Shown here one piece after another: positions 30,465 to 38,517 of a stretch of 44,763 bases of DNA. Every line of letters starts with the position of its first letter. Within the stretch, counting starts at the first letter, position 1. The stretch is from JBBDZE01 sp040900345 (GTDB lineage Bacteria; Patescibacteriota; Minisyncoccia; Spechtbacterales; 2-12-FULL-38-22). The stretch is from contig JBBDZE010000011.1 of NCBI GenBank assembly GCA_040900345.1, positions 1 through 44,763 on the forward strand, read 5' to 3'. The notes beneath the pieces were generated by a model. That model was not told the DNA's origin. It searched no databases and was given only the letters and a program-made list of their open reading frames with translations. The position numbers and the translations under genes are program-made.

Positions 30465-30797
30465 GTGAGGAAATCTTTTGTTCCAGTGGTTGGGGTGTTT
30501 GTTCGAGGCGGTCCCGCATCGTTCCTCGGCATCATGTTCGTCCTGTTACTGCTGGCGTTGACGTTGGGGAACGCATCCAGCGCATCCGTCACCCAGACGT
30601 CGTTTAAGCCCATGCCGGCAAGCTTGGTCTATGCGGAACCGCCGCAGCCCAAGAGAGGGGGGACAACCTCGTTCCTGGTGAGGGATCGCTTGGGACCCAA
30701 TCGTCCTCCCACGCAGCATGGACGGCATACCCGCCGGTCCCCGCACCGATCCGCCGGGCGTCGCCAGCCGCCGCACAGGGCTGCTGCCTGGCGCTAG
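30465..30797 (+). CDS. Hypothetical single-span protein, 110 residues
   Basis: GTG 30465 follows AAGGAG by 6-7 nt; the product starts VRKSFVPVVGVFVRGG. One membrane segment (FLGIMFVLLLLALTLGNASS) is followed by a Pro/Arg/His-rich tail with no clear fold. No family is recognised. A GTG at 30459 is too close to the ribosome site. A strong terminator follows. The low-complexity tail leaves some doubt that the whole frame is used. Confidence 0.5.
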   Translation: MRKSFVPVVGVFVRGGPASFLGIMFVLLLLALTLGNASSASVTQTSFKPMPASLVYAEPPQPKRGGTTSFLVRDRLGPNRPPTQHGRHTRRSPHRSAGRRQPPHRAAAWR

Positions 30798-30829
30798 GCC
30801 GGACAGACTACGTACCACGCACAGTCGCA

Positions 30830-30862
30830 ACGACGGCTCGGGTTTCCCGAGCCGTCGTTTTC
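30830..30862 (+). terminator. Rho-independent terminator
   Basis: A 13-bp stem, ACGACGGCTCGGG with CCCGAGCCGTCGT, loop TTT, then TTTCG. Confidence 0.85.
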
Positions 30863-30874
30863 GTTTCTTCTGTA

Positions 30875-30902
30875 AACAACACCCCGTAGGCGGGGGTGCT
30901 GT
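30875..30902 (-). terminator. Terminator of the vanW operon
   Basis: On minus, AACAGCACCCC pairs with GGGGTGTTGTT (one mismatch) followed by TACAG. It touches the vanW stop codon. Confidence 0.6.
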
Positions 30903-32626
30903 TATTCGAGTGGGTTGACAACAGCTGGTTCTACGTAGGGGCTCCCATAATTTGAATAAAATATCTGTTCCTCCATCACATTGTTGTTTTCATCAAGGAC
31001 GGTTTGTTTGAGCCATGCTTTTTTCGCCCCCGTTTCAGACGTTTGATAGACCGACGGTCCTTGTATTCGCACGGTGCGGCCATCATTGGGACCGTACACC
31101 TCGAAAGTTACGCGCGAGCCCACTACCCGGCTTTGCACAAGAAGGTACCCCGAGGTGTTATTGCGGAATTTCAGGTCCAGGCCCGGTCTGTAGATTGCCG
31201 CATCAAAGCCGGGGGTTCCATATATATCAAGGGCTAGTGAATGTGGATGACGCTCGGTCAGTTGCAGTCCTGCGTTCACCGCGGCGCGAAACAGGGTGGT
31301 AGAAACCTGGCAGAGCCCGCCGCCAAATCCCGGGATAATTTTTCCATTCTTAATAACGAAGCTATTCCTAAACCCCTCGGCTGCCGTAATGGGCCCGAGA
31401 TTTTCAAGAAATGAGAATTCTCCGCCAGGAGGTAGGAGCGTGCCGTTGTGCTTAGCTGATCCGACGCGAATGTTCTCAACCCGGCCGTAAACAGAGCCGG
31501 CGAACGAGGTTGAGGCGGAGCCAAGCAGTGTAGTAATGCCCAGGGTTTCGACATCGTCTGCGGTTAGGGAAGCGGGGATTTCAGTAAAGGAGAGTGTGGC
31601 AGTGCGTTCAGTACGCTCAAGAGCCGCTTTGATGGCTTGAGCGCTTGGGGCTATATTGAGCTTACGCCCGGGCTGTTCCAAGGAAAACGCTCTTACCTTG
31701 CCGCCTGTTACGGCAAACTGCGCGTTTGTGGGTTCGCGCTCAAATTCAGATGCACGTTCGTCAAGGTAGGTTTCAATAGCATCCGCAGAGATATGAACGG
31801 CAAGGCGATAGTTGCCGTCGGCTCGTTCTGGAATAAAGCGAATCCATGCTCCCATATCTTTTTTTGCGACGTCCAGTTGTGTGTCCTCGGTGAGGAGTTC
31901 AAACGAGCCGCCATTGAGGATGTGCAGCGCTTCTACGCGTGCCGCTTCAATGCCGCGCTCTATAACGATAGCTTCCTGGTGGCGCTGAACCAGCAAGATG
32001 GGTTCGGTGGAAATGTTCTCGGCGCGTCGCGTGAGCTCGTCGCGCAGTACATCAAGCTTAACCACCGTTCCCGAATGGGCGGCGATGTAATCAAATTCTC
32101 CAGTGTTAGGGTTAAAAACGAGCGAGGTATTCTGCGCCGGTCGGTGCATTTGGGTAAGACGCGTGTCCACAAACGCATTAAAAACACGCTGGTCGATATT
32201 AACGCGCACCGGTTCGCGAATACCAAAGGCAATGGCGTAGAGCTGTTCAGCCAGGCGTTTGAGCAAAAAGCCTTCGCGACCCCGTGCGTATGCACGGCGC
32301 ACCGTTTCTTCGATATCCAGTGAAACTCCCATCTCGTTAGGCGATGCGGATACGCTAGTGCCGGCGTTGTTGGTAACGGTAATGGTGAGCTCGCTTGCCA
32401 AGAAGCGTTCCGCATCAAGGGCAAGCTGGCGCAGGGCCTCTTCTTGGGAAAGCGGCGTGAGGTATACCGGTCCCGCGCTTACGCCCTGTATGGCGGGGGT
32501 GGCGGCGTTTTGATACCCAAGCGCTGTGCTGGCCACGGCAAAACCGCCCACAGAGAGCACGGAGACAGCAACAATAATTTTCCAGCTTCGTGGTAGCTGG
32601 CTGATAGAACGATACGCGCGAACCAT
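30902..32626 (-). CDS. vanW: VanW-family protein with N-terminal putative peptidoglycan-binding domains
   Basis: A 574-residue membrane-anchored protein. Residues ~16-37 are a membrane segment (KIIVAVSVLSVGGFAVASTAL). Repeated PG_binding_4-like regions follow, and then the VanW domain with SSFAGSVYGRVENIRVGSAKHNGTLLPPGGEFSFLENLGP (read here as several short motifs) and GGGLCQVSTTLFRAAVNAGLQLTERHPHS. VanW genes occur beside vancomycin-resistance genes in some bacteria, but the biochemical role is unknown. Patescibacteria commonly have one. It is last in valS-prsW-hsp20-vanW, starting 8 nt after hsp20. No resistance genes are nearby. Confidence 0.9.
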   Translation of the reverse strand: MVRAYRSISQLPRSWKIIVAVSVLSVGGFAVASTALGYQNAATPAIQGVSAGPVYLTPLSQEEALRQLALDAERFLASELTITVTNNAGTSVSASPNEMGVSLDIEETVRRAYARGREGFLLKRLAEQLYAIAFGIREPVRVNIDQRVFNAFVDTRLTQMHRPAQNTSLVFNPNTGEFDYIAAHSGTVVKLDVLRDELTRRAENISTEPILLVQRHQEAIVIERGIEAARVEALHILNGGSFELLTEDTQLDVAKKDMGAWIRFIPERADGNYRLAVHISADAIETYLDERASEFEREPTNAQFAVTGGKVRAFSLEQPGRKLNIAPSAQAIKAALERTERTATLSFTEIPASLTADDVETLGITTLLGSASTSFAGSVYGRVENIRVGSAKHNGTLLPPGGEFSFLENLGPITAAEGFRNSFVIKNGKIIPGFGGGLCQVSTTLFRAAVNAGLQLTERHPHSLALDIYGTPGFDAAIYRPGLDLKFRNNTSGYLLVQSRVVGSRVTFEVYGPNDGRTVRIQGPSVYQTSETGAKKAWLKQTVLDENNNVMEEQIFYSNYGSPYVEPAVVNPLE

Positions 32627-32634
32627 GCGTTCAG

Positions 32635-33306
32635 TTAGTCTGCTTGTATCTTGAGCCGACGTTCCTCACTGCGGGACAGCTTGGGCATGCGTATGGTCAA
32701 GATGCCGTTTTTGAGCGTTGCCTTAGCTTTATCCGGGTCTATTTCAGTCGGCAAGAGGATAGAGCGCGAGAATGCGCCCCAATAGCACTCCTGATAGAAG
32801 TAGGAGTCAGTGGATATCTTTTCGTCTTTTTCACGAACACCGCGAATGGAAACTGAATCGGCCGTGACGTCAATCTCCAAGTTTTCCTGGGCAACGCCAG
32901 CTACGGTGCTTTTGACGATAATCTCGCGAGCCGTTTCGTAGACGTCTACGGTGAGGCGGCCTTCAGCTTGCGCCGCCTTCTTTGCGGGAGCGGTTTTTGC
33001 AGCCGGACGTCGGCGCGTCGTGGTAGCCCCCGTCAGGGTAGCGGTCGCCGCGGGTTCTTCTTGGGCGGGGCTTTCTTCAGGTTCTTCAGCGGGTGCGGGC
33101 ATTTCCGGCTCGGGTTCTGCCGGGGCCGGCTCGCTTTCCGGAGCCATGGGCCGTTCTTGAGGCACGTCGTCGCCGGGGACTTGCTCTTGGGAAAGGTAGT
33201 CCCGGCGTTCAATGGGATGCTCGCTTACCACGGTTTCGTCATCCTGGTCCTCCAGGTGAAGTGAATTACCCAGTTTTTCAAAAAATGATTTGTTTTCTTC
33301 GGCCAT
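32635..33306 (-). CDS. Hsp20-family small heat-shock protein with disordered N-terminus
   Basis: A 223-residue protein. Residues ~1-125 are acidic and low-complexity (EPAPAEPEPEMPAPAEEPEES, then RRRPAAKTAPAKKAA). The last ~95 residues are an alpha-crystallin domain: RLTVDVYETAREIIVKSTVAGVAQENLEIDVTADSVSIRG, CYWGAFSRSILLPTEIDPDKAKATLKNGILTIRMPK (quoted as short pieces). These proteins hold unfolding proteins. Most relatives are ~150 residues, so the long tail is notable. ATG 33306 (MAEENKSF) is 4 nt after prsW. It has no IxI motif at the end. Confidence 0.88.
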   Translation of the reverse strand: MAEENKSFFEKLGNSLHLEDQDDETVVSEHPIERRDYLSQEQVPGDDVPQERPMAPESEPAPAEPEPEMPAPAEEPEESPAQEEPAATATLTGATTTRRRPAAKTAPAKKAAQAEGRLTVDVYETAREIIVKSTVAGVAQENLEIDVTADSVSIRGVREKDEKISTDSYFYQECYWGAFSRSILLPTEIDPDKAKATLKNGILTIRMPKLSRSEERRLKIQAD

Positions 33307-33310
33307 AGGT

Positions 33311-34108
33311 TTACGAAAAGGTCTTTTTAGCGAGCGTGTAAAATGTTGTGAGAATGATGATGCCCGAAATGATGAGCAAGGCCACAAGCAGAATTGTTTC
33401 AAAATTTGCTGCTCCAAACTGGCCGTTCAGATTGCGCTCTACAATTCTTATTATAAAGGTGTTGAAAATGCCATGCAACAGGGTGGCAAGCGCCAGGCCT
33501 GTGTATAAAAAGCGTTTGAACTCCCGCGGGTTGGCTAGCGCGAGCGCGAGGAAGTAACCCAGCGTTGCGGAAGCGACGATATGCAGAATGTTAGCTGTAA
33601 TACTGCGCAGGACGATAATTTGTACTACAACCTCGCCGCCAACACCCGGATTCTGAAATGTTCCCAGTGCGTACAGAATATTTTCGATAGCTGCGAACCC
33701 AAGGGCCGCTGTAATCATATAGACCATGGCATCTTGGGGTTCTTCCAAAAAGTTTTGAGAGACTGCCCGAAAACGGACGACCAAATACTTGCCAAGCTCT
33801 TCCACGAACGCGATGGCCAAAAATGAAAAGATTACCGGTGGGAGCACGAACAAAAATGGCGCTGCCCCGCCCATAAGGTCAAATCCTTCGCGGCAGTCGA
33901 CAAACCAGCAGGAAAGTATATTTTCAATAACGATAACGGGGACGGCCAGCGCAACGCCCCACAGGAAGACATGCGTCAAATCCATGAGTTTTTCTCGGTG
34001 TCGGTCCTGGGTCGCGAAAAAAAAGAGCCACGCCAGCGGGGGAATAATGGCGAGCGGGGTTACGACCATGCAAGTGGTGCTGCAGGAGAGGGACAATATA
34101 TCAAGCAT
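33311..34108 (-). CDS. PrsW-family intramembrane metalloprotease
   Basis: A 265-residue multi-span protein with about seven helices. PrsW/CPBP-type motifs: the glutamate pair in FVEELGKYLVV, ENILYALG, ILHIVASATLGYF and LLHGIFN. B. subtilis PrsW cuts an anti-sigma factor; the target here is unknown. ATG 34108 overlaps the end of valS by 8 nt, showing coupling. The next gene hsp20 starts 4 nt after its stop. Confidence 0.88.
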   Translation of the reverse strand: MLDILSLSCSTTCMVVTPLAIIPPLAWLFFFATQDRHREKLMDLTHVFLWGVALAVPVIVIENILSCWFVDCREGFDLMGGAAPFLFVLPPVIFSFLAIAFVEELGKYLVVRFRAVSQNFLEEPQDAMVYMITAALGFAAIENILYALGTFQNPGVGGEVVVQIIVLRSITANILHIVASATLGYFLALALANPREFKRFLYTGLALATLLHGIFNTFIIRIVERNLNGQFGAANFETILLVALLIISGIIILTTFYTLAKKTFS

Positions 34109-36350
34109 GGGGTTGGTGGGGCCAAGTTTCTACCATCAACAGGTCGCGCTTATCGCCGGGCATGGTGCGCCAGAGCTCTTCGGTAACGAAAGGAACGAAC
34201 GGATGGAGCAGTTTTAAGGTGTTCTTCCATGTCGTGGCGAGTACATGTTGACGCGCCGCACGGGCGGCTTCATCTTGGAGAACGGGTTTGGACGCTTCAA
34301 GAATGGTATCGGCGAAGGTGTGCCAGGCGTAGTGGTAAAGTTTTTCGGCGGCCAGGTAGAGGCGGTAGGCCTCAATGTCCTTCGTAATCTCCTCGGCAAG
34401 TTTTTCAAACTCATCGAGAATGGCCCGGTCATCCTTGCTGAATGACACCGCAGCGCCGGGGTCGTAATCTTCCATATTCATCAGGAGAAAGCGGCTGATG
34501 TTCCACAGCTTGTTCGTGAAATTCTTGTACCCGCGGACTTTGTCCTCGGACAGTTTTACATCCGAGCCTGGAGCCGCGCCAATAATGAGCGACAGGCGTG
34601 TGGCATCGGCCCCGTATTTTTCAATTAACGTTAGCGGGTCAATAATATTGTCCAGCGACTTACTCATCTTACGGCCGGCCTCGTCGCGAACCAGCCCGTG
34701 CAAATACACGGTGGAGAAGGGGATATCGCCTAAAAGATAGCCGCTCATTAGTATCATGCGGGCAACCCAGAAGAAGAGGATGTCGTAGCCGGTCTCCAGT
34801 AAGTTTGTTGGATGATATACATCAAGGTCAGCCGTCTGTTCAGGCCAACCTAACGTAGAAAAGGTCCACAGCCCCGACGAAAACCACGTGTCCAAAGTGT
34901 CGGGGTCTTGCTCTAAGGGTCCTTTGCAGTTTGGACATTCGTTGAGTTCTTCTATGCTTACAATAGGTTTTTGGCAGCCTGTTTCGAAATTCGAGCTTCG
35001 AGCTTCGGAATTCCCCCGTGTACAGTAGTACACGGGGATGCGGTGGCCGTACCAGAGTTGGCGAGAGATATTCCAGTCGCGCAAGTTATCAATCCAGTGG
35101 AAGTAAATTTTTTCAAACCGGTCGGGCAGAATTTCTATTTGACCGCTTTTGACGGCCATCTGCATGACTTTCTTCAAGGTGACCTCGGCACCGTCAGCGA
35201 TATCTTTGAGGTTTGATGTGGGCAGCGTGAACTTCTTGTTGACGTCCACGAACCACTGCTGCTTTATCTGTGGCTCAATAAGCTCACCCCCTCGTGAGTT
35301 GGTGGCGATGCGATGAATGTAGTTTTCGTCCACGCGTTCAAGCAGGCCCTTTTCTTTGAGCTTTTCTACAATTAAAGGACGAGCTTTTTTGATGTGCATG
35401 CCTGCAAGCTCGCCGGCAATGGACAACAGCTTGCCGTTCTCATCGATAATTTGCTCGGCATCCAAGTTGTGGCGCTCGGCAATGTCAAAGTCGGTGGCAT
35501 CGTGCCAAGGGGTAATCGTCATAACACCCGTGCCAAGCTCCATGTCAATGGCTTCGTCTTTAATAACGGTGGCTTCCACCGGGCCGTTTATCCATTCCAG
35601 CGTGAGCTTCTGGCCGCTCTGGTATTCTTTGTAGCGTTTGTCGTCCGGGTGCATAACCACGTATTTGTCTCCAAATTTGGTTTCGGGACGGGCGGTGGCA
35701 ATAGTGAAGGGACCGTACCTTAAGTAGTAAAAGTTGGTTCTTTCTTCCCGCCATTCTATTTCGTCGTCAGAGATGGTGGTTTGCATTCGTGGGTCCCAGT
35801 TGACAATGCGGCGGCCACGGTAAATAAGGCCGTCGTCGTACATTTTTTTGAATGCCGTGCGGACGGCCACATTGCGCGCTTCGTCCAGGGTGTAGGCTTC
35901 ACGGCTCCAGTCCACCGATGAGCCCATCTTGCGCACTTGGTTGACGATAGTGTCGTGGCTCTCTTGGGCGAAGGCTTCAACGCGCTTCACAAACTCTTCA
36001 CGGCCAAGGTCGTGGCGGGTTGAGCCTTCCTTTTTGTATAGTTCTTTTTCTACTTTGGTCTGAGTAGCGATGGCGGCGTGGTCGGTGCCGGGTACCCACA
36101 AGGTGCGCTTGCCCCGCATGCGGTGGTACCGCACGAGGGTGTCTTCAATGGCCAGCATGGCCGCGTGGCCCATATGCAAGGTTCCCGTCACATTGGGCGG
36201 GGGGAGGACAATGGAAAACGCCTCGGCATCTTTATCGGCAATGCCGTCTTTCACGAGGTTGTCGGGATTAAAATAACCGCTTTCTTCCCAGCGGGCATAG
36301 GTGGCGTCCTCGGTTTCTTGCGGGTTGTAATGCTTGGGGAGTTCAGCCAT
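34101..36350 (-). CDS. valS: Valyl-tRNA synthetase, short form
   Basis: Charges tRNA-Val. The 749-residue protein has HIGH variant HMGH in PPPNVTGTLHMGHA, the editing domain, the WFSSGLW segment, and KMSKS in DEAGRKMSKSLDN. It ends shortly after the anticodon-binding domain (LLHPFVPFVTEELW) and lacks the C-terminal coiled coil of E. coli ValRS (951 residues). Between YYCTR and GCQKPIVS there is an extra GNSEARSSNFET encoded by a repeat element (34982-35013). ATG 36350 fits the family start (MAELPKHYNP). It heads the operon with prsW, hsp20 and vanW. Confidence 0.95.
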   Translation of the reverse strand: MAELPKHYNPQETEDATYARWEESGYFNPDNLVKDGIADKDAEAFSIVLPPPNVTGTLHMGHAAMLAIEDTLVRYHRMRGKRTLWVPGTDHAAIATQTKVEKELYKKEGSTRHDLGREEFVKRVEAFAQESHDTIVNQVRKMGSSVDWSREAYTLDEARNVAVRTAFKKMYDDGLIYRGRRIVNWDPRMQTTISDDEIEWREERTNFYYLRYGPFTIATARPETKFGDKYVVMHPDDKRYKEYQSGQKLTLEWINGPVEATVIKDEAIDMELGTGVMTITPWHDATDFDIAERHNLDAEQIIDENGKLLSIAGELAGMHIKKARPLIVEKLKEKGLLERVDENYIHRIATNSRGGELIEPQIKQQWFVDVNKKFTLPTSNLKDIADGAEVTLKKVMQMAVKSGQIEILPDRFEKIYFHWIDNLRDWNISRQLWYGHRIPVYYCTRGNSEARSSNFETGCQKPIVSIEELNECPNCKGPLEQDPDTLDTWFSSGLWTFSTLGWPEQTADLDVYHPTNLLETGYDILFFWVARMILMSGYLLGDIPFSTVYLHGLVRDEAGRKMSKSLDNIIDPLTLIEKYGADATRLSLIIGAAPGSDVKLSEDKVRGYKNFTNKLWNISRFLLMNMEDYDPGAAVSFSKDDRAILDEFEKLAEEITKDIEAYRLYLAAEKLYHYAWHTFADTILEASKPVLQDEAARAARQHVLATTWKNTLKLLHPFVPFVTEELWRTMPGDKRDLLMVETWPHQPHA
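34982..35013. repeat. Repeat element inserted in frame in valS
   Basis: On plus, TTTCGAAATTCGAGCTTCGA continues to GGAATTC. It contains CGAGCTTCGAGCT (34992-35004), a 13-mer found again inside tsaD at 38065-38077. It adds about 12 residues at the zinc-ribbon-like insertion point of ValRS without breaking the frame. Confidence 0.65.
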
Positions 36351-36481
36351 TCTTACGGATTTATTGTGCCAGGCAAATGCGTTGAAGTAAAGGCAAATTA
36401 CGTACCGGTTTGTGTAGTGCTGAGCCTCAACTGGTTAGAAGTTCTGCTACAAGAGATGCCATGTCAGGTGCGAGAATGGTA

Positions 36482-36533
36482 TCTTCTCTTATACCATATC
36501 TCTGCAGCTGCAGAGATATGGTATAAGAGAAGA
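36482..36533. repeat. Perfect 52-nt palindrome touching the Cas2-like start codon
   Basis: Two perfect 26-base arms meet at GCAG|CTGC with no loop. The last base (36533) is directly before ATG 36534. The right arm carries an extended -10 box TGG-TATAAG (36519-36527) placed so that transcription begins at the A of ATG. By symmetry an identical box faces valS. The 131 nt between valS and this element show nothing else. Confidence 0.9.
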
Positions 36534-37142
36534 ATGAAAGCGAAGAAACCATTTTTCCTCCATCGTGCCAACAGGAAAACAGTAACCAAGGTGCTTATCC
36601 TTGCGCTCGCAACACCGATCATTCTTTCCTCTCCCGCAGGAACGCGGGTGCTGACGCGGCAGTTGGGGCGGGAGCTAACAAAGCGTCTGAGTAATCGCGA
36701 AGATGAACGGCTTTCTCCAGAGAACGTTCGCCAAACCCTCTACAAAATAAAGAGCAAGGGCTACTATCGACCGGTCATCAAGCCAAATGGCAGGACTCGA
36801 TTCGAACTTACGATAAAAGGGGAGCGACTTCTCAAAGAATATCAGTTTGCCGACATGGGCCCAGTGCGGCCTGTACGATGGGATGGCCGGTGGCATTTTG
36901 TTTCGTTCGATATTCCTCAGAAAGCGAGTTATGCGCGTGACATCTTCAGGGATAAATTAAAAAGAATGGGTTTTTTCCAAGTCCAGCAGAGTTTATGGGT
37001 GTACCCGTATGAGTGCAAGCGGGAAATTGATTTCATAATAGATTTTTTGCACATTGAACGGTATGTATTTGTGTTTAGAACAACTATAGAGGAGGACAAG
37101 AGGTTGCGAGAGTATTTTCAAAAGAGAGGATTCGAGCTGTAA
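36534..37142 (+). CDS. Winged-helix + Cas2-like (PaaX_M-type) protein
   Basis: A 202-residue protein. Residues ~17-40 are hydrophobic (VTKVLILALATPIILSSPAG). Residues ~58-103 look like a winged helix (LSPENVRQTLYKIKSKGYYRP..RFELTIKGERLL). Residues ~118-196 match the ferredoxin-like Cas2/PaaX middle domain: RWHFVSFDIPQKASYARDIF, LKRMGFFQVQQSLWVYPYEC, IERYVFVFRTT. Asp126 sits where Cas2 has its metal-binding Asp. There is no CRISPR array or other cas gene, so a stand-alone DNA-binding or nuclease role is more likely. The gene fills the space between two perfect palindromes exactly; it is likely leaderless. The palindromes are the obvious candidate targets. Confidence 0.8.
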   Translation: MKAKKPFFLHRANRKTVTKVLILALATPIILSSPAGTRVLTRQLGRELTKRLSNREDERLSPENVRQTLYKIKSKGYYRPVIKPNGRTRFELTIKGERLLKEYQFADMGPVRPVRWDGRWHFVSFDIPQKASYARDIFRDKLKRMGFFQVQQSLWVYPYECKREIDFIIDFLHIERYVFVFRTTIEEDKRLREYFQKRGFEL

Positions 37143-37190
37143 CCTTTTATACTCTATCTCCGCAGCTGCGGAGATAGAGTATAAAAGGTT
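37141..37190. repeat. Perfect 50-nt palindrome starting in the Cas2-like stop codon
   Basis: Two perfect 25-base arms meet at GCAG|CTGC. It begins at the second base of the TAA stop and ends on the last base of the tsaD stop codon. Its plan (TTATAC, ATCTCYGCAGCTGC core, GTATAA) is the same as that of the left palindrome, but the outer arms differ. It may also terminate both convergent genes. Confidence 0.9.
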
Positions 37191-38323
37191 TAGGCGTGGC
37201 CGATTTGCTTGTTGCCGTCGGCAGAAAGGGTTGCAATGTCCGATCGCTCGCCGGCCAAAAAATGCATGGCGCCTGCCGCCCCAATCATGGCGGCGTTGTC
37301 GGTGGCAAGCTCGCGCGGGGGAATATATAGGGTGATGGCCGGATAGGGGGCAAGCGCCTCGCCAAGCTGACGTCGCAGCTCTTCGTTGGCAGCCACGCCG
37401 CCGCCTAAAAGCACTGAACGCACGTTGTATTCTTGGGCTGCGCACATGGTTTTGGTGACCAGGGTTTCGACCACCGCCTGCTGGAACGAGGCGGCGATGT
37501 CGTCGGTACGCTCTGATATTTCTTCTTTATTCATTTCTTTCAACGTATACAAGACGGATGTTTTGAGTCCCGAAAAGCTAAAGCGATAATCGCCCGAGTC
37601 CAGCATCGGGCGGGGGAAGGCGAAGGCAGCGGGGTCGCCTTTTTGGGCCAGGCGCGCAATTTCCGGACCGCCCGGGTAGGGGAGATTGAGCATGCGCGCG
37701 ACCTTATCGAACGCCTCGCCAGCCGCGTCGTCTACGGTCTCGCCAAGCAATTCATACGAAAGTGGCTCTTTCATATATATAAGTTGGGTATGGCCGCCCG
37801 AAACCGTAAGCGCCAGGGCAGGAAAGGCAACGGAGTTGTTGCCGATGAAGTTGGCGGCGATGTGTCCTTCCATGTGGTCCGTACCTACCAGTGGCACGTC
37901 CCACAAAACAGCCAGCGCCTTGGCAAACTGAATACCCACCCATAGAGCCGGCTCCAGGCCCGGGCCGTTCGTAACGGCAATGGCGTCAATGGCAGGTTTG
38001 CCGAGAGGGACGATGTCATTTTGGATATGCTCGGTTAGCTCAGGGTAGCGTTCCAAGAGAGCTGCGAGCTTCGAGCTGTTAGCTTCGAGTTTCCCGGAGC
38101 GTTCGGTTGCTCCTAAAACACGCGCCGTAAGCGGCGGCAGCAGGCGCACATGCTCGCGGCGGGCAATGTTGGGGACAACACCGCCAAATTCCCGGTGCTG
38201 TTCTACCTGGGAGGCAACTTCATGCGCGAGAATGGCCATGGTGGGTAACGGCTTGCCAGGCGTTACGTCCATGACCGCAAGAGCGGTTTCGTCGCACGAG
38301 GTTTCAATAGCAAGTATTTTCAT
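37190..38323 (-). CDS. tsaD: tRNA N6-threonylcarbamoyladenosine synthase subunit TsaD
   Basis: Transfers the threonylcarbamoyl group to A37 of ANN-reading tRNAs. The 377-residue ASKHA-fold protein starts MKILAIETSCDETALAV, has GGVVPNIARREH, metal site HMEGH, the VSGGHTQL and GEAFDKVARML motifs and a C-terminal LGGGVAANEELR. An extra stretch SGKLEANSSKLAALL lies after LGATER and contains the repeat shared with valS. Start ATG 38323 is 7 nt after a TATACT box, so the mRNA has almost no leader; the upstream ATG 38350 lies before that box. Confidence 0.95.
   Translation of the reverse strand: MKILAIETSCDETALAVMDVTPGKPLPTMAILAHEVASQVEQHREFGGVVPNIARREHVRLLPPLTARVLGATERSGKLEANSSKLAALLERYPELTEHIQNDIVPLGKPAIDAIAVTNGPGLEPALWVGIQFAKALAVLWDVPLVGTDHMEGHIAANFIGNNSVAFPALALTVSGGHTQLIYMKEPLSYELLGETVDDAAGEAFDKVARMLNLPYPGGPEIARLAQKGDPAAFAFPRPMLDSGDYRFSFSGLKTSVLYTLKEMNKEEISERTDDIAASFQQAVVETLVTKTMCAAQEYNVRSVLLGGGVAANEELRRQLGEALAPYPAITLYIPPRELATDNAAMIGAAGAMHFLAGERSDIATLSADGNKQIGHA
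38065..38089. repeat. Repeat element inserted in frame in tsaD
   Basis: CGAGCTTCGAGCT (38065-38077) is identical to 34992-35004 in valS and is followed by a partial inverted AGCTTCGAG. It encodes the LEANSSKLA stretch, absent from typical TsaD at this place as far as I know. Confidence 0.6.
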
Positions 38324-38394
38324 CGTGGGCAGTATAATACTTTGACACACTCCTGTAAATGTTGTAAGATAGCAACGTTTAATATGGATATTTT

Positions 38395-38466
38395 GCCCCT
38401 GTCGTCTAACGGCTAGGACGCCACCCTTTCACGGTGGAAATCGGGGTTCGATTCCCCGTGGGGGTA
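38395..38466 (+). tRNA. tRNA-Glu (anticodon TTC)
   Basis: Anticodon stem CCACC/GGTGG, loop CTTTCAC (anticodon TTC), T-arm CGGGG-TTCGATT-CCCCG. The acceptor GCCCCTG/TGGGGGT contains three G-U type pairs, which is weak. Discriminator A is followed by an encoded CCA (38467-38469). Confidence 0.85.
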
Positions 38467-38471
38467 CCAAG

Positions 38472-38514
38472 ATACACAAGAAGAAGGGGTATTTGGCCCC
38501 TTCTTCTTGTGTAT
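38472..38514 (+). terminator. tRNA-Glu terminator
   Basis: A perfect 18-bp stem (38472-38489 with 38497-38514) with a 7-nt loop and TTCTTCTTGT in the second arm. Confidence 0.8.
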
Positions 38515-38517
38515 GTG

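Noticed and set aside
30902..32626. Vancomycin-resistance locus
   Set aside because: VanW alone, without vanHAX or similar genes, is common in Patescibacteria and does not indicate resistance.
36078..36533. Longer N-terminus for the Cas2-like protein (354 codons open)
   Set aside because: The extra part runs through the valS 5' region and the palindrome. The leaderless -10 position and family length support ATG 36534.
36534..37142. Cas2 of a CRISPR system
   Set aside because: The domain is Cas2-like, but the winged helix, the hydrophobic N-terminus and the absence of an array or other cas genes fit a PaaX-type stand-alone protein.
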